A stretch of 42,896 nucleotides of DNA from Flavobacterium sp. (GCA_017983975.1 JAGOAL010000014.1:1-42896), one strand, 5' to 3'. Numbered from the stretch's first letter, positions 8,375-16,514 are shown. The notes: generated by a model from the letters alone, not told the origin. Numbers and translations are program-made.

Positions 8375-8413
8375 AAAAGTAAAGACGTTGCAGTGCAACG
8401 TCTTTACTTTTTT
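8375..8413 (+). terminator. 17-bp perfect hairpin with T-tract inside the tRNA cluster
   Basis: AAAAGTAAAGACGTTGC (8375-8391) pairs perfectly with 8395-8411 over a 3-nt loop and runs into seven Ts. It starts 1 nt after the second tRNA-Lys and ends 1 nt before tRNA-Leu. The GACGTTGC core resembles REP-like palindromes I remember from flavobacterial genomes. Confidence 0.85.
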
Positions 8414-8414
8414 A

Positions 8415-8497
8415 GGCCATGTGGAGAAACGGTAGACTCGCCATCTTGAGGGGGTGGTGCTCGTAAGGGCGTGAGGGTTCAAATCCCTCCATGGTCA
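8415..8497 (+). tRNA. tRNA-Leu (anticodon GAG)
   Basis: 83-nt class II tRNA: acceptor GGCCATG/CATGGTC with one G-T pair, anticodon stem CCATC/GGTGG around loop TTGAGGG (anticodon GAG), long variable arm GTGCTCGTAAGGGCGT, T arm GAGGG-TTCAAAT-CCCTC, discriminator A. CCA not encoded. Confidence 0.96.
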
Positions 8498-8552
8498 CTT
8501 CCATTTAGTACTTTACAGTACATTTTCACTCATTTTTTTTACATTTCTTTTT

Positions 8553-8586
8553 TTTGTTCATTTTTTTACTACATTTGTTCAACAAA
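8553..8586 (+). promoter_or_regulatory. Promoter/operator of the CarH-like regulator gene
   Basis: The palindrome TTTGTTCAACAAA (8574-8586) ends 10 nt before the ATG and overlaps the -7 box TACATTTG (8570-8577). A direct half-site TTTGTTCA lies 21 bp upstream (8553-8560). The same arrangement, with the same distance to the start codon, precedes crtI (9508-9542). This suggests negative autoregulation by the MerR-type product; binding is not shown. Confidence 0.7.
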
Positions 8587-8596
8587 AATAACTTCA

Positions 8597-9499
8597 ATGA
8601 ATAATGTAAAAAATGTATTTAGTATCAAAGATTTAGAAAATCTATCGGGTATTAAAGCACATACCATTCGAATTTGGGAAAAAAGATATAATATTTTAGA
8701 ACCTATGCGTTCTGAAACTAACATCCGCTTTTATGACATTAAAAACTTACAAAAGCTATTAAGCATTGTATTGCTTCATAATTATGGGTATAAAATTTCG
8801 AAAATTTCTACACTTTCTTCAGACGAATTTAACAAACTTGCTAACGATATAATTTCTGAAAAAAGTGCAAAAAATCATGCTATAAGTACTTTTAAAATTG
8901 CAATGATGAACTTTGATCAAACATTGTTTTTCAATACATATAATAAATTACTGAGTGAAAAATCATTTAAAGAAGTTTTTTATTCTGTTTTTATTCCTCT
9001 AATGCAAGAATTAGGTTACTTATGGCAAACCGATACTATAAGTCCGGCTCATGAACATTTTATAACTTACCTTATCAAACAAAAACTATTAATTAATACA
9101 GAGAAAGTACAAACCCTAACTCCTACAAAGGATGATAAAGTTTTTGTTTTATTCTTGCCTTCAAATGAAATTCATGAATTAGGTATCATGTACCTAAACT
9201 ATGAAATTTTATTAAATGGTTACCAAACTATTTATCTTGGTGAAAGTATTCCTATTGATAGTTTACTCGATCTAAAAAGTGCTTTTGAAAAAATAACGTT
9301 TGTAAGTTACTTTACGGTAGAACCAAACCAAGAAATTCTTGAAGATTATATCGACGAAATGCACGAAAAATTAATAAAAAATTCTGACAACGAAATGCTT
9401 TTATTAGGCAGAATGACCGCCGAAATTAAAGATAAAAATAAGTACAAAAACATTCACATATATAACAGTATCGAAGAGCTAACCACATCTTATTTATAA
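8597..9499 (+). CDS. MerR-family regulator with cobalamin-binding domain (CarH/LitR-like)
   Basis: 300 residues from the ATG at 8597; an upstream in-frame GTG would run through tRNA-Leu and is rejected. N-terminal MerR helix-turn-helix (FSIKDLENLSGIKAHTIRIW). A central helical B12-cap domain has W143 in LGYLW followed at exactly +10/+11 by E153 and H154, the spacing of W131/E141/H142 in Thermus CarH. The Rossmann B12 domain has EIHELG with H193, matching the cobalt-ligand motif DxHxxG. CarH proteins repress carotenoid genes in the dark with adenosylcobalamin and let go in light. It sits directly before crtI with its own and crtI's operators alike. Confidence 0.9.
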   Translation: MNNVKNVFSIKDLENLSGIKAHTIRIWEKRYNILEPMRSETNIRFYDIKNLQKLLSIVLLHNYGYKISKISTLSSDEFNKLANDIISEKSAKNHAISTFKIAMMNFDQTLFFNTYNKLLSEKSFKEVFYSVFIPLMQELGYLWQTDTISPAHEHFITYLIKQKLLINTEKVQTLTPTKDDKVFVLFLPSNEIHELGIMYLNYEILLNGYQTIYLGESIPIDSLLDLKSAFEKITFVSYFTVEPNQEILEDYIDEMHEKLIKNSDNEMLLLGRMTAEIKDKNKYKNIHIYNSIEELTTSYL

Positions 9500-9502
9500 T
9501 AA

Positions 9503-9542
9503 TTTGATTTGTTTAATTTTTTTACTATTTTTGTTAAACAAA
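9503..9542 (+). promoter_or_regulatory. crtI promoter with CarH-type operator
   Basis: Exact Bacteroidota consensus: TTTG (9503-9506), 19-nt spacer, TATTTTTG (9526-9533). The palindrome TTTGTTAAACAAA (9530-9542) overlaps the -7 box and ends 10 nt before the GTG start. TTTGTTTA at 9508-9515 is a half-site 22 bp upstream. Repressor on this palindrome would block polymerase. It lies in the 53-bp gap between regulator and crtI. Confidence 0.75.
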
Positions 9543-9552
9543 ATTACATAAA

Positions 9553-11013
9553 GTGCGAAATAAAATTGCTATTATTGGTTCAGGATTTTCTTCATTAGCA
9601 GCCGCTTGTTATTTAGCAAAAGCAGGAAATGAAGTAACTATTTATGAAAAGAATGAAACCATAGGTGGAAGAGCTCGTCAATTAAAAAAAGAAGGTTTTA
9701 CTTTTGATATTGGCCCAACATGGTATTGGATGCCCGATGTTTTTGAGCGCTTTTTTGCCGATTTTAACAAGAAACCTTCGGACTATTATGAGTTAATAAA
9801 ATTATCGCCTGCATATCAGGTTTACTTTGGGCAACTTGATTTTGTTACTATAGCCGATAATTTACCTGAAATTGTTTCTACTTTCGAATCTATTGAAAAA
9901 GGAAGCGGTAAAAAGCTAGAACAATTCATGGCTGAAGCGCAAAGTAATTACAACATTGCCATTAAAGATTTAGTATATAGACCCGGTGAATCACCACTAG
10001 AATTAGTAACGCTTGAAACGGCAAAAAAAGTCAATCAGTTTTTCAGCACCATTTCAAAAGACGTTAGAAAAAAATTTAAAAACACAAAACTTGTACAGAT
10101 ATTAGAATTTCCCGTTTTATTTCTTGGGGCTAAACCAAGTGATACTCCTTCATTTTATAGTTTCATGAATTTTGCCGATTTTGGCTTAGGAACATGGCAT
10201 CCAAAAAACGGAATGTATTCAGTTATTTTAGCCATGGAAAAGCTTGCTAAAGAACTTGGAGTAACAATTCATACCAATGCAACTACTGAAAAAATTAATG
10301 TTGTAAATGGCAAAGCAACTGGCTTAGTAGTCAATAATAAAACCATTCAATCAGATATTGTACTTAGTGGAGCTGATTATCATCATTCAGAAACCCTATT
10401 AGATGAAAATTATCGTCAATATTCTGAAAAATATTGGAGCAAAAAAACATTTGCACCTTCATCACTACTTTTTTATGTTGGGTTTGACAAAAAAATTGAA
10501 AACGTAGAACACCATTCATTGTTTTTTGACGTTGATTTTGATGTACATGCAAAAGCAATTTATGATAATCCAAAATGGCCAGAAGAACCGCTTTTTTATG
10601 CTAGTTTTCCTTCAAAAACAGACGAAAATAGTGCGCCGGAAGGTAAAGAAGCAGGAATTTTCTTAATTCCTATTGCACCTGGATTAAAAGACACTCCTGC
10701 CCTTAGAGAATTATATTTTGAAAAAATAATTACACGCTTTGAACTCCTAACAAATCAAAATGTGAAAAATAATATTATCTTTAAAGAATCATTTTGCGTA
10801 AATGATTTTGTAAAAGACTATAATTCGTACAAAGGGAATGCATACGGTATGGCTAACACACTGTTGCAAACTGCTTTTTTAAGACCTAAATTGAGAAGTA
10901 AAAAAGTGCAAAACTTATATTTTACAGGCCAATTAACTGTTCCAGGACCCGGAGTCCCTCCTGCTTTAATTTCAGGTAAATTAGTTTCCGATTTAATAGA
11001 AAAGTATCAATAG
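9553..11013 (+). CDS. crtI: Phytoene desaturase
   Basis: 486 residues, standard for CrtI. Oxidises phytoene to lycopene using FAD at the membrane. N-terminal FAD-binding beta-alpha-beta with GSGFSS (G9, G11), acidic YEK at the end of beta-2, and GGRAR; the C-terminal CrtI signature YFTGQLTVPGPGVPPALISG spans about 456-475. The start is GTG at 9553; no upstream ATG lies in frame before the operator. Only 1 bp separates it from crtB, so crtI-crtB form one unit. Confidence 0.96.
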   Translation: MRNKIAIIGSGFSSLAAACYLAKAGNEVTIYEKNETIGGRARQLKKEGFTFDIGPTWYWMPDVFERFFADFNKKPSDYYELIKLSPAYQVYFGQLDFVTIADNLPEIVSTFESIEKGSGKKLEQFMAEAQSNYNIAIKDLVYRPGESPLELVTLETAKKVNQFFSTISKDVRKKFKNTKLVQILEFPVLFLGAKPSDTPSFYSFMNFADFGLGTWHPKNGMYSVILAMEKLAKELGVTIHTNATTEKINVVNGKATGLVVNNKTIQSDIVLSGADYHHSETLLDENYRQYSEKYWSKKTFAPSSLLFYVGFDKKIENVEHHSLFFDVDFDVHAKAIYDNPKWPEEPLFYASFPSKTDENSAPEGKEAGIFLIPIAPGLKDTPALRELYFEKIITRFELLTNQNVKNNIIFKESFCVNDFVKDYNSYKGNAYGMANTLLQTAFLRPKLRSKKVQNLYFTGQLTVPGPGVPPALISGKLVSDLIEKYQ

Positions 11014-11014
11014 T

Positions 11015-11854
11015 ATGAAATCAATTTTTGATAATGTTTCCTTTGATTGTAGTGTAAAAGTTACAAAAGCATATAGTACTTCATTTTCCTCTGCTGTGAA
11101 AATGTTAGCACCTAGCATCCGTCAGGACATCTATAATATCTATGGATTTGTAAGATTTGCTGACGAAATTGTAGATACTTTTCATGATTATGATAAAGAA
11201 ATTTTATTTGCTCAATTTGAAAATGATTTAGCCTTGGCGCTTTCACAAAAAATTAGTATAAATCCAATTTTAAACTCATTTCAACATACCGTTCATAAAT
11301 ACAATATTCCAAATGAATTAATTGGTGCATTTATGAAAAGTATGAAGTTAGACCTTTACAAAACAAAATATACTACTGTAGAAGAATACAATGAATATAT
11401 TTATGGCTCTGCCGATGTAGTAGGATTAATGTGTTTGAAAGTTTTTGTAAATGGCGATATTGAAAAATACGAAGAATTAAAACATAGTGCAATGCGATTA
11501 GGATCGGCTTTTCAAAAAGTGAATTTTTTGAGAGATTTAAAAGCTGATTTTGAAGATTTAAGCAGAACCTATTTTCCAAATACCGATTTATCTCAATTAG
11601 ACGAAGCGTCAAAACAACAAATTATTGCTGAAATTGAAGCCGATTTTGATGCGGGTTTTGAAGGTATAAAAAAATTACCAATAGAAGCTAAATTTGGGGT
11701 TTACACTGCTTTCAGATATTACAAAAAATTATTGAAAAAGCTTCAAAAAACACCATCTTTAGAGATTAAAAATACTCGTATACGCGTTTCTGATTATCAG
11801 AAAGTAGAATTACTCGCACGTTGTTATGTCAAATATAGATTAAATATTATTTGA
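11015..11854 (+). CDS. crtB: Phytoene synthase
   Basis: 279 residues. Condenses two geranylgeranyl diphosphates to phytoene, the first committed step. Both Asp-rich magnesium-binding motifs of squalene/phytoene synthases are present: DEIVD (50-54) and DLKAD (174-178, within NFLRDLKADFEDLSRTYFP), plus the N-terminal SFSSAVKMLAP. Cotranscribed with crtI. A hairpin and 71-bp gap separate it from crtZ. Confidence 0.96.
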   Translation: MKSIFDNVSFDCSVKVTKAYSTSFSSAVKMLAPSIRQDIYNIYGFVRFADEIVDTFHDYDKEILFAQFENDLALALSQKISINPILNSFQHTVHKYNIPNELIGAFMKSMKLDLYKTKYTTVEEYNEYIYGSADVVGLMCLKVFVNGDIEKYEELKHSAMRLGSAFQKVNFLRDLKADFEDLSRTYFPNTDLSQLDEASKQQIIAEIEADFDAGFEGIKKLPIEAKFGVYTAFRYYKKLLKKLQKTPSLEIKNTRIRVSDYQKVELLARCYVKYRLNII

Positions 11855-11867
11855 TGAGTGTTTTGTT

Positions 11868-11889
11868 CTGTTGAACTTCGTTTCAGCAG
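11868..11889 (+). promoter_or_regulatory. Hairpin between crtB and crtZ
   Basis: CTGTTGAA (11868-11875) pairs with TTCAGCAG (11882-11889) with one G-T, enclosing CTTCGT. No T-tract follows, so it is not a classic terminator; it could be an mRNA-processing or attenuating stem. TCTGTTGAACTTC overlapping the left arm is a poor match (8 of 12) to the CarH-type palindrome. Confidence 0.4.
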
Positions 11890-11925
11890 GTTTATATAAA
11901 ATTAATTATTGAAATTTAATATATT

Positions 11926-12369
11926 ATGTGGTTACATATTTTGATTTTTTTTACAACATTTTTTACTATGGAATTCATGGCTTGGTTTAGTCATAAATAT
12001 ATCATGCATGGTTTTTTGTGGGTTTTGCATGCTGACCATCATAAAAAAGACCATGATTCTTGGTTTGAGAGAAATGATGCCTTTTTTATTTTCTATGCAG
12101 TAGTAAGTATTAGCTGTTTTTTACTTTGGAAATATGAAATTTTTGAATTTGGATTAGCCATTGGATTAGGAATATTAGCCTATGGAATTGCCTATTTCTT
12201 TGTTCATGACATCTTTATTCATCAACGATTTAAATTATTTAGAAACGCCGATAATAGATATGCAAGAGCGGTAAGAAGAGCGCATAAAATGCACCACAAA
12301 CACATTGGCAAAGAAAAGGGAGAATGTTTCGGAATGTTAATTGTTCCTTTGAAATATTATAAGCAATAA
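11926..12369 (+). CDS. crtZ: Beta-carotene hydroxylase
   Basis: 147 residues, a small membrane diiron hydroxylase of the fatty-acid hydroxylase superfamily that adds 3-OH groups to beta-carotene, giving zeaxanthin. Histidine clusters are clear: H23 and H28 (HKYIMH), H35/H38/H39 (HADHH), HDIFIH, and RRAHKMHHKH near the C-terminus. Hydrophobic segments lie at about 3-19 and 54-90. Same strand as crtIB; lycopene cyclase (crtY) is not in this window. Confidence 0.93.
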   Translation: MWLHILIFFTTFFTMEFMAWFSHKYIMHGFLWVLHADHHKKDHDSWFERNDAFFIFYAVVSISCFLLWKYEIFEFGLAIGLGILAYGIAYFFVHDIFIHQRFKLFRNADNRYARAVRRAHKMHHKHIGKEKGECFGMLIVPLKYYKQ

Positions 12370-12395
12370 AAAATCCCGCATCAGCGGGATTTTTT
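12368..12395 (+). terminator. Bidirectional terminator between crtZ and the DUF4252 operon
   Basis: Perfect 12-bp stem AAAAAATCCCGC (12368-12379) / GCGGGATTTTTT (12384-12395) with loop ATCA. It overlaps the stop codons of both converging genes. Confidence 0.93.
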
Positions 12396-12927
12396 ATTGC
12401 TTTACTAACTCTTGCAGCGGTTTAAGCTGTTCAAGATTCATATCTGTTTTTTGGAGTAAACTCAGCATATTTAAAATGTGAGTTGGATTCATATCTTTTC
12501 CTAAAACTCTAACAACTGCAAAACCATTTTCTTTTTTATTTGCCATAACAACAAATTCATCGATGTGTTCTTCCTCACCAACAAAATAAACAGCAGCTCC
12601 GTCATTACCTGAACCAACTTTCATTAATTGTTGATAACTACCATCTTTCAATATCGATTTTACTTCGCTAATTTCTTTATTATATTTTTCTAGCTGAGTT
12701 AAATCAGATTTAAAGGCTAAAATATTCATTTTATTAAACGATTGTAAAGCTGCTTTCTCTTCACTAGTCAATTTAATTTTACCCGTATTAATAATACTTG
12801 GTGCTAGATCTATTGATACAAAATCTGCTGACTCTGTATTTTTCACATAATACTTTTGTAAGGTAGGCTTGGTCTCGCAACTACAAACAAAAAGTAGTGT
12901 AATTAGAATAATTACTAGTTTATACAT
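12394..12927 (-). CDS. DUF4252 lipoprotein
   Basis: 177 residues. Lipobox FVCSC makes Cys17 the lipidated residue. The body matches the DUF4252 pattern: a charged region, a glycine-containing turn, then AVYFVGEEEHIDEFVVMANKKENGFAVVRVLGKDMNP and a C-terminal leucine-rich helix. Function unknown. Last gene of the second ECF operon, 3 bp after its DUF4252 paralogue; probably a surface or periplasmic output of that sigma factor. Confidence 0.8.
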   Translation of the reverse strand: MYKLVIILITLLFVCSCETKPTLQKYYVKNTESADFVSIDLAPSIINTGKIKLTSEEKAALQSFNKMNILAFKSDLTQLEKYNKEISEVKSILKDGSYQQLMKVGSGNDGAAVYFVGEEEHIDEFVVMANKKENGFAVVRVLGKDMNPTHILNMLSLLQKTDMNLEQLKPLQELVKQ

Positions 12928-12930
12928 CTT

Positions 12931-13458
12931 TTATCTTTTTGAAGCTTTTTTTAAATCATCGCCTCCAGGCAAACTCATTTTTTCAGTCAACATTGAAATC
13001 TCATCTAAACTAAAATTTCCGGTTAACGATAAAACGATTGTATTGGCATCTTTCATGTTTGCGCCTTCAATAAACATTAAAAGTTCTTTTACTATTTTTT
13101 CATTAGCGCCTGATTTTACATAAATTTTCACATTTTTACCTTCGTTGTTAACTCGCATTAACTCTTCTAACGGATTTGATTTTAAATAGCTATTCACCGA
13201 TGATTTCATCTCTGAACCCACCTTTGCACTACTCGTAGTAAACACTTTTAAATTCTCTAATTTCTTAAGTAAATTTAAATACTGTTGCGTGTCTTTATCG
13301 TTAGTATTTACTTTAACTTTACTCATCATTTCAAACATCTTTTTATTCACTACAACAGATGTTACCCCCTCTTTATCTTCAAATTTATCAAAAGCCCCTT
13401 GAGCAAATGATACAGTTGATGCCAAAAATAAGGCAATAGCTACGACTACATTTTTCAT
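12931..13458 (-). CDS. DUF4252 secreted protein
   Basis: 175 residues from the ATG at 13458, giving a clean signal peptide (MKNVVVAIALFLASTVSFAQ); the longer reading from 13497 adds a Lys-rich head that overlaps the anti-sigma gene and is less likely. It carries the DUF4252 features VTSVVVNKKMFEMMSKV and LREL-like glycine-free helices, then KIYVKSGANEKIVKELLMFI and IVLSLTGNFSLDEI. Paralogue of the next gene downstream. Role unknown. Confidence 0.82.
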   Translation of the reverse strand: MKNVVVAIALFLASTVSFAQGAFDKFEDKEGVTSVVVNKKMFEMMSKVKVNTNDKDTQQYLNLLKKLENLKVFTTSSAKVGSEMKSSVNSYLKSNPLEELMRVNNEGKNVKIYVKSGANEKIVKELLMFIEGANMKDANTIVLSLTGNFSLDEISMLTEKMSLPGGDDLKKASKR

Positions 13459-13462
13459 AATT

Positions 13463-13909
13463 TTAGTTTTTAAATATTGATTTTTTTGTTTTTTCATATT
13501 CTTTTAAATGAGAAACACTTTTCATACCCAGATTTACTTGTTCTGAAACCATAAACAATGCTTTTTGAGTTTCAACATATGCTTCTTCTGGACTTTTAAA
13601 AGTACCTAATTCAACATTTTCTGACTTTGTTGGATAAAAATAAAAGGTTGATAATCCGAAAAGCACAACAAAACTTGCAGCAATACCTATCCATTTTACA
13701 GAAAATTGTTTTCTAGGTTGTAAAGTAAGTTTTTGCTCGAATTGCGTTTCTTTTTGTGTTTCAAAGTAACCAAATAGCACTTGATATTTTGCCAATTGTG
13801 GCGCCACATCATTTGAAGAAAAATATACCTTTAATTGTTTCTCTTCCGCAATTGTAGTTTCTCCTTGAAAGTATTTTTCTATTAATTGTTCAACTAACTT
13901 GAGTTCCAT
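13463..13909 (-). CDS. Putative membrane anti-sigma factor of the second ECF operon
   Basis: 148 residues. N-terminal helical region 1-68 (with YFQGETTIAEEKQLKVYF, a pattern common at the N-terminus of Bacteroidota anti-sigma proteins), one membrane helix at about 70-90 (WIGIAASFVVLFGLSTFYF), and a short outer part. Overlaps the sigma gene by 20 bp. The membrane helix is similar to that of the protein at 2672-3187, so the two operons may be related by ancient duplication. Confidence 0.7.
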   Translation of the reverse strand: MELKLVEQLIEKYFQGETTIAEEKQLKVYFSSNDVAPQLAKYQVLFGYFETQKETQFEQKLTLQPRKQFSVKWIGIAASFVVLFGLSTFYFYPTKSENVELGTFKSPEEAYVETQKALFMVSEQVNLGMKSVSHLKEYEKTKKSIFKN

Positions 13910-14405
13910 AATTATGTGTTTTTTCTAGTTGTTCTCGTAAGGTTTTTCTTGCTCTAGATAAAGCTACTCGAACCGCTGTTTCATTCATTTCTAAAACTTG
14001 AGCAATTTCTGAAAATTCGTATTCTTCAATTTCTCTAAGTTGTACTATTAATCGTTGTTGCTCGGGTAATTCATTTATCAATTTTTCGGCCCATTGCAAG
14101 GTATTTTGATGCTCTATTTGTGTTTCAACACTTGCTTGCTTATCTTGATAATTGTTATGCACAATTTGCAAATTACCAGCTCTTTTGCTTTTGAGTTGAT
14201 CCAAACAATAATTCTTGGTCATCGTCATTGCTAAAGCCTCTACACTATTATAATGTTCTAAAGCATTGTTTTTATTCCACAACCTAACCATCACTTCCTG
14301 GGTAGCATCTTCTGCTTCTTCAGTACTCACGAGCATTCGTTTCGCTAAACGAAATAACTTATCCTTAAAAGGAGTAATTATTTGTACAAACTCGTTTTGG
14401 TTCAT
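13890..14405 (-). CDS. RNA polymerase sigma-70 factor, ECF subfamily
   Basis: 171 residues. Sigma2 at about 10-75 (FRLAKRMLVSTEEAEDATQEVMVRLW) and sigma4 at about 110-160 (LPEQQRLIVQLREIEEYEFSEIAQVLEMNETAVRVALSRARKTL) are both complete. It heads a minus-strand operon: sigma, anti-sigma, two DUF4252 proteins. A GTAAC-N16-CGTC promoter lies 25 bp upstream. The regulon probably concerns the cell envelope, judging by its exported partners. Confidence 0.92.
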   Translation of the reverse strand: MNQNEFVQIITPFKDKLFRLAKRMLVSTEEAEDATQEVMVRLWNKNNALEHYNSVEALAMTMTKNYCLDQLKSKRAGNLQIVHNNYQDKQASVETQIEHQNTLQWAEKLINELPEQQRLIVQLREIEEYEFSEIAQVLEMNETAVRVALSRARKTLREQLEKTHNYGTQVS

Positions 14406-14429
14406 TTTAGTTAGTTGGTTTATAATGAA

Positions 14430-14454
14430 GACGAATGTAATTTAATTTTGTTAC
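14430..14454 (-). promoter_or_regulatory. Candidate ECF-type promoter of the second sigma operon
   Basis: On the minus strand GTAAC (14454-14450), 16-nt spacer, CGTC (14433-14430), 24 bp before the start codon. Same boxes and spacing as at 2073-2097 before the other ECF gene. Confidence 0.6.
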
Positions 14455-14496
14455 AAATAAAAAAAAGGTATTGATAAAAAATTATCAAAACCTTTT
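14455..14496 (-). terminator. Terminator of the B12 receptor gene
   Basis: Stem 14463-14477 / 14482-14496 (AAAAGGT-A-TTGATAA with one A-A mismatch, loop AAAA); on the minus strand it is followed by a run of Ts. Lies 22 bp past the receptor's stop codon. Confidence 0.8.
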
Positions 14497-14518
14497 AAAA
14501 TCAAACAATTAACTTTAT

Positions 14519-16456
14519 TTAAAACAAAAAATTTAATCCAATTTTATAGTTTCTTCCGCGGGTATTGTATCCAATTACTTCTTGAAAATCTTCATTTAAT
14601 ATATTAGTCACCGCTCCAAAAATATGCAATCGATTAGATAACAACTCATAAGATATATTCGAATTAACTAACTGATAAGAAGCTAAATTAACCGCTTGAG
14701 TTGCCCAAATATTTGAGTCGTAATACGCATCACTTCTTTTATCTACAAATTGATAATTGACACCAAATGATCCTCTTTTAAATGTGTAATTCAAATCGAT
14801 ATTTCCTTTGTGTTTTGGAATCAAACGGTTTAATTGATTTTCAACTTGAGTAAAAGTATAATTTCCACCTAAATTTAAATATTTAGTTAATTTATATCGA
14901 ATACTGGTTTCTACTCCTTTTGCATTACTTATACCGTCATTATTGATGTAAAAAGATTCAAATGTGGATGAATCATAGAAAAATCCGAACGTATTTTCTT
15001 CTTCTCTGTAAAAACCAACCGCATTAATCGTTATTTTTTTATCCAATAATTGCGATTCAAAACCTAATTCAGCCGTAGCATTTTCTTCTGGAGTTAACTC
15101 TAAATTTCCATACGGTCCATATAATTGGTACAAACTTGGCGTGATGAAAGCCGTACTATAAGAAGCCATAACTTTGAAAGGGAAATTATCGAAAGAAAAA
15201 CTCGGGTTAATATTATACACTATCTGATTTCCATATTCGCTATGGGTATTAAATCGTGAACCAACATTAAGATTAAAACCAAAATCTGAATTATAAACCA
15301 AAGTAGCATACGGATCAATTAAATTGAACTTGGCTCCTTCTCTGGTCACATCTGTATAGGCATCTTTTTGAGTCATATCAAAATACTGATATTGTGTCCC
15401 TACAACTATAAATAATTGATTATTAAATGAATACTTATTAAATGCATCAACAGAAATTGTTCTTCCCGTGTAATTATATGCATCAATAGAATTTGTCCAA
15501 TTATTAGTAATATTTAATTTTCTATTTATTGTTGAAGCTCCTGCATTGATTGCAAATTCACCTTTATTATAGTTGTATTTTGGCAAGAAACCAATTCTAA
15601 ATTGTTCCGATAAACTAGTATTATTCAAATCATCTGCATTAGCGATAATTCCGTCAAACGAATTATCAAACGTATTTTTGATTCGGTCGTAACTTCCAAA
15701 AACCTCAAAACTTAATTGATCATTTGCTTTAAATCCGATTTTCTGCAAAACATTGACTCTTGAAAACATATCTTCTTCAAAATTTTCTCCTGCCGCTTCC
15801 GACATCCCTTTAGTTTCAGTACTATTTAAGGAAGTCATGTAAGAAATTTTATGAATTGTTCCGTTTACCGAAAAACCTTGATTGAAATCTTGCGCACTCG
15901 TTTTAGAAGTATCCGAAGTATTTTGCGTTCCCATAGTAATATAGGCACTACCTGAAACATCTTTTATTGCCGATTTTTTCAACGTAATATTGATAACGCC
16001 TGTTGCAGCGCCTGTTCCATATAAAGTACTTGAAGCGCCTTTCATTACTTCAATTTTTTCAATTTGATCTACAGAAAGTAATCGTAAATCATACTCTAAA
16101 TTAATTCCAGAAGCATCGGTTACAGGAACACCATCAATATAAATAGCAGTTTGACGATTACGACCACCACGAATGTAATAACCTAAGTTTTTTCCACCAA
16201 AGGATTGGTTTCCGTTAATCTCAACGCCTGCCACCTGACTTAATACGTTAGCCAAATTTTGACCTTTTTTTGCTTCTAAGTCTTGAGCAGTAATCACTTC
16301 AATAATTTTACCTGATTTTTCTTTGCTTTGCGCAAATTTAGTGTCGGAAACGACCACTTCTTTAAGATTCGTAACTTTTAGCGTATCTTGTTCTTGAGCA
16401 TACGAAAAAGTTGTAGCGAGTGTAAATACACTTAAGCCAAATAATTTTTTGTTCAT
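14519..16456 (-). CDS. btuB: TonB-dependent outer membrane receptor, vitamin B12 type
   Basis: 645 residues, close to BtuB (about 600). Signal peptide 1-20, then a TonB-box-like start (LKEVVVSD), a plug domain about 40-160 (LANVLSQVAGVEINGNQSF, YYIRGGRNRQTAIYIDGVPV, IEKIEVMKGASSTLYGTGAA) and a 22-strand barrel ending in YKIGLNFLF with terminal Phe for BAM recognition. Imports corrinoids across the outer membrane with TonB. The substrate call rests mostly on the cobalamin riboswitch in its leader and the btuFCD genes nearby. Confidence 0.92.
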   Translation of the reverse strand: MNKKLFGLSVFTLATTFSYAQEQDTLKVTNLKEVVVSDTKFAQSKEKSGKIIEVITAQDLEAKKGQNLANVLSQVAGVEINGNQSFGGKNLGYYIRGGRNRQTAIYIDGVPVTDASGINLEYDLRLLSVDQIEKIEVMKGASSTLYGTGAATGVINITLKKSAIKDVSGSAYITMGTQNTSDTSKTSAQDFNQGFSVNGTIHKISYMTSLNSTETKGMSEAAGENFEEDMFSRVNVLQKIGFKANDQLSFEVFGSYDRIKNTFDNSFDGIIANADDLNNTSLSEQFRIGFLPKYNYNKGEFAINAGASTINRKLNITNNWTNSIDAYNYTGRTISVDAFNKYSFNNQLFIVVGTQYQYFDMTQKDAYTDVTREGAKFNLIDPYATLVYNSDFGFNLNVGSRFNTHSEYGNQIVYNINPSFSFDNFPFKVMASYSTAFITPSLYQLYGPYGNLELTPEENATAELGFESQLLDKKITINAVGFYREEENTFGFFYDSSTFESFYINNDGISNAKGVETSIRYKLTKYLNLGGNYTFTQVENQLNRLIPKHKGNIDLNYTFKRGSFGVNYQFVDKRSDAYYDSNIWATQAVNLASYQLVNSNISYELLSNRLHIFGAVTNILNEDFQEVIGYNTRGRNYKIGLNFLF

Positions 16457-16514
16457 TTATGATTAATACATAAATTAATAAATTGGGGAGAAAAGCACAG
16501 AATTTACCCATACT

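Noticed and set aside
8205..8435. 76-residue open frame (MVAQLVEHITFNDG...)
   Set aside because: It is a translation of the two tRNA-Lys genes and the hairpin after them; repeats in the peptide reflect the duplicated tRNA.
8471..8596. N-terminal extension of the CarH-like regulator
   Set aside because: It starts inside tRNA-Leu and crosses the operator; the ATG at 8597 begins right at the MerR domain.
12869..13123. 84-residue + strand frame
   Set aside because: Entirely antisense to the two DUF4252 genes, which have signal peptides and operon context.
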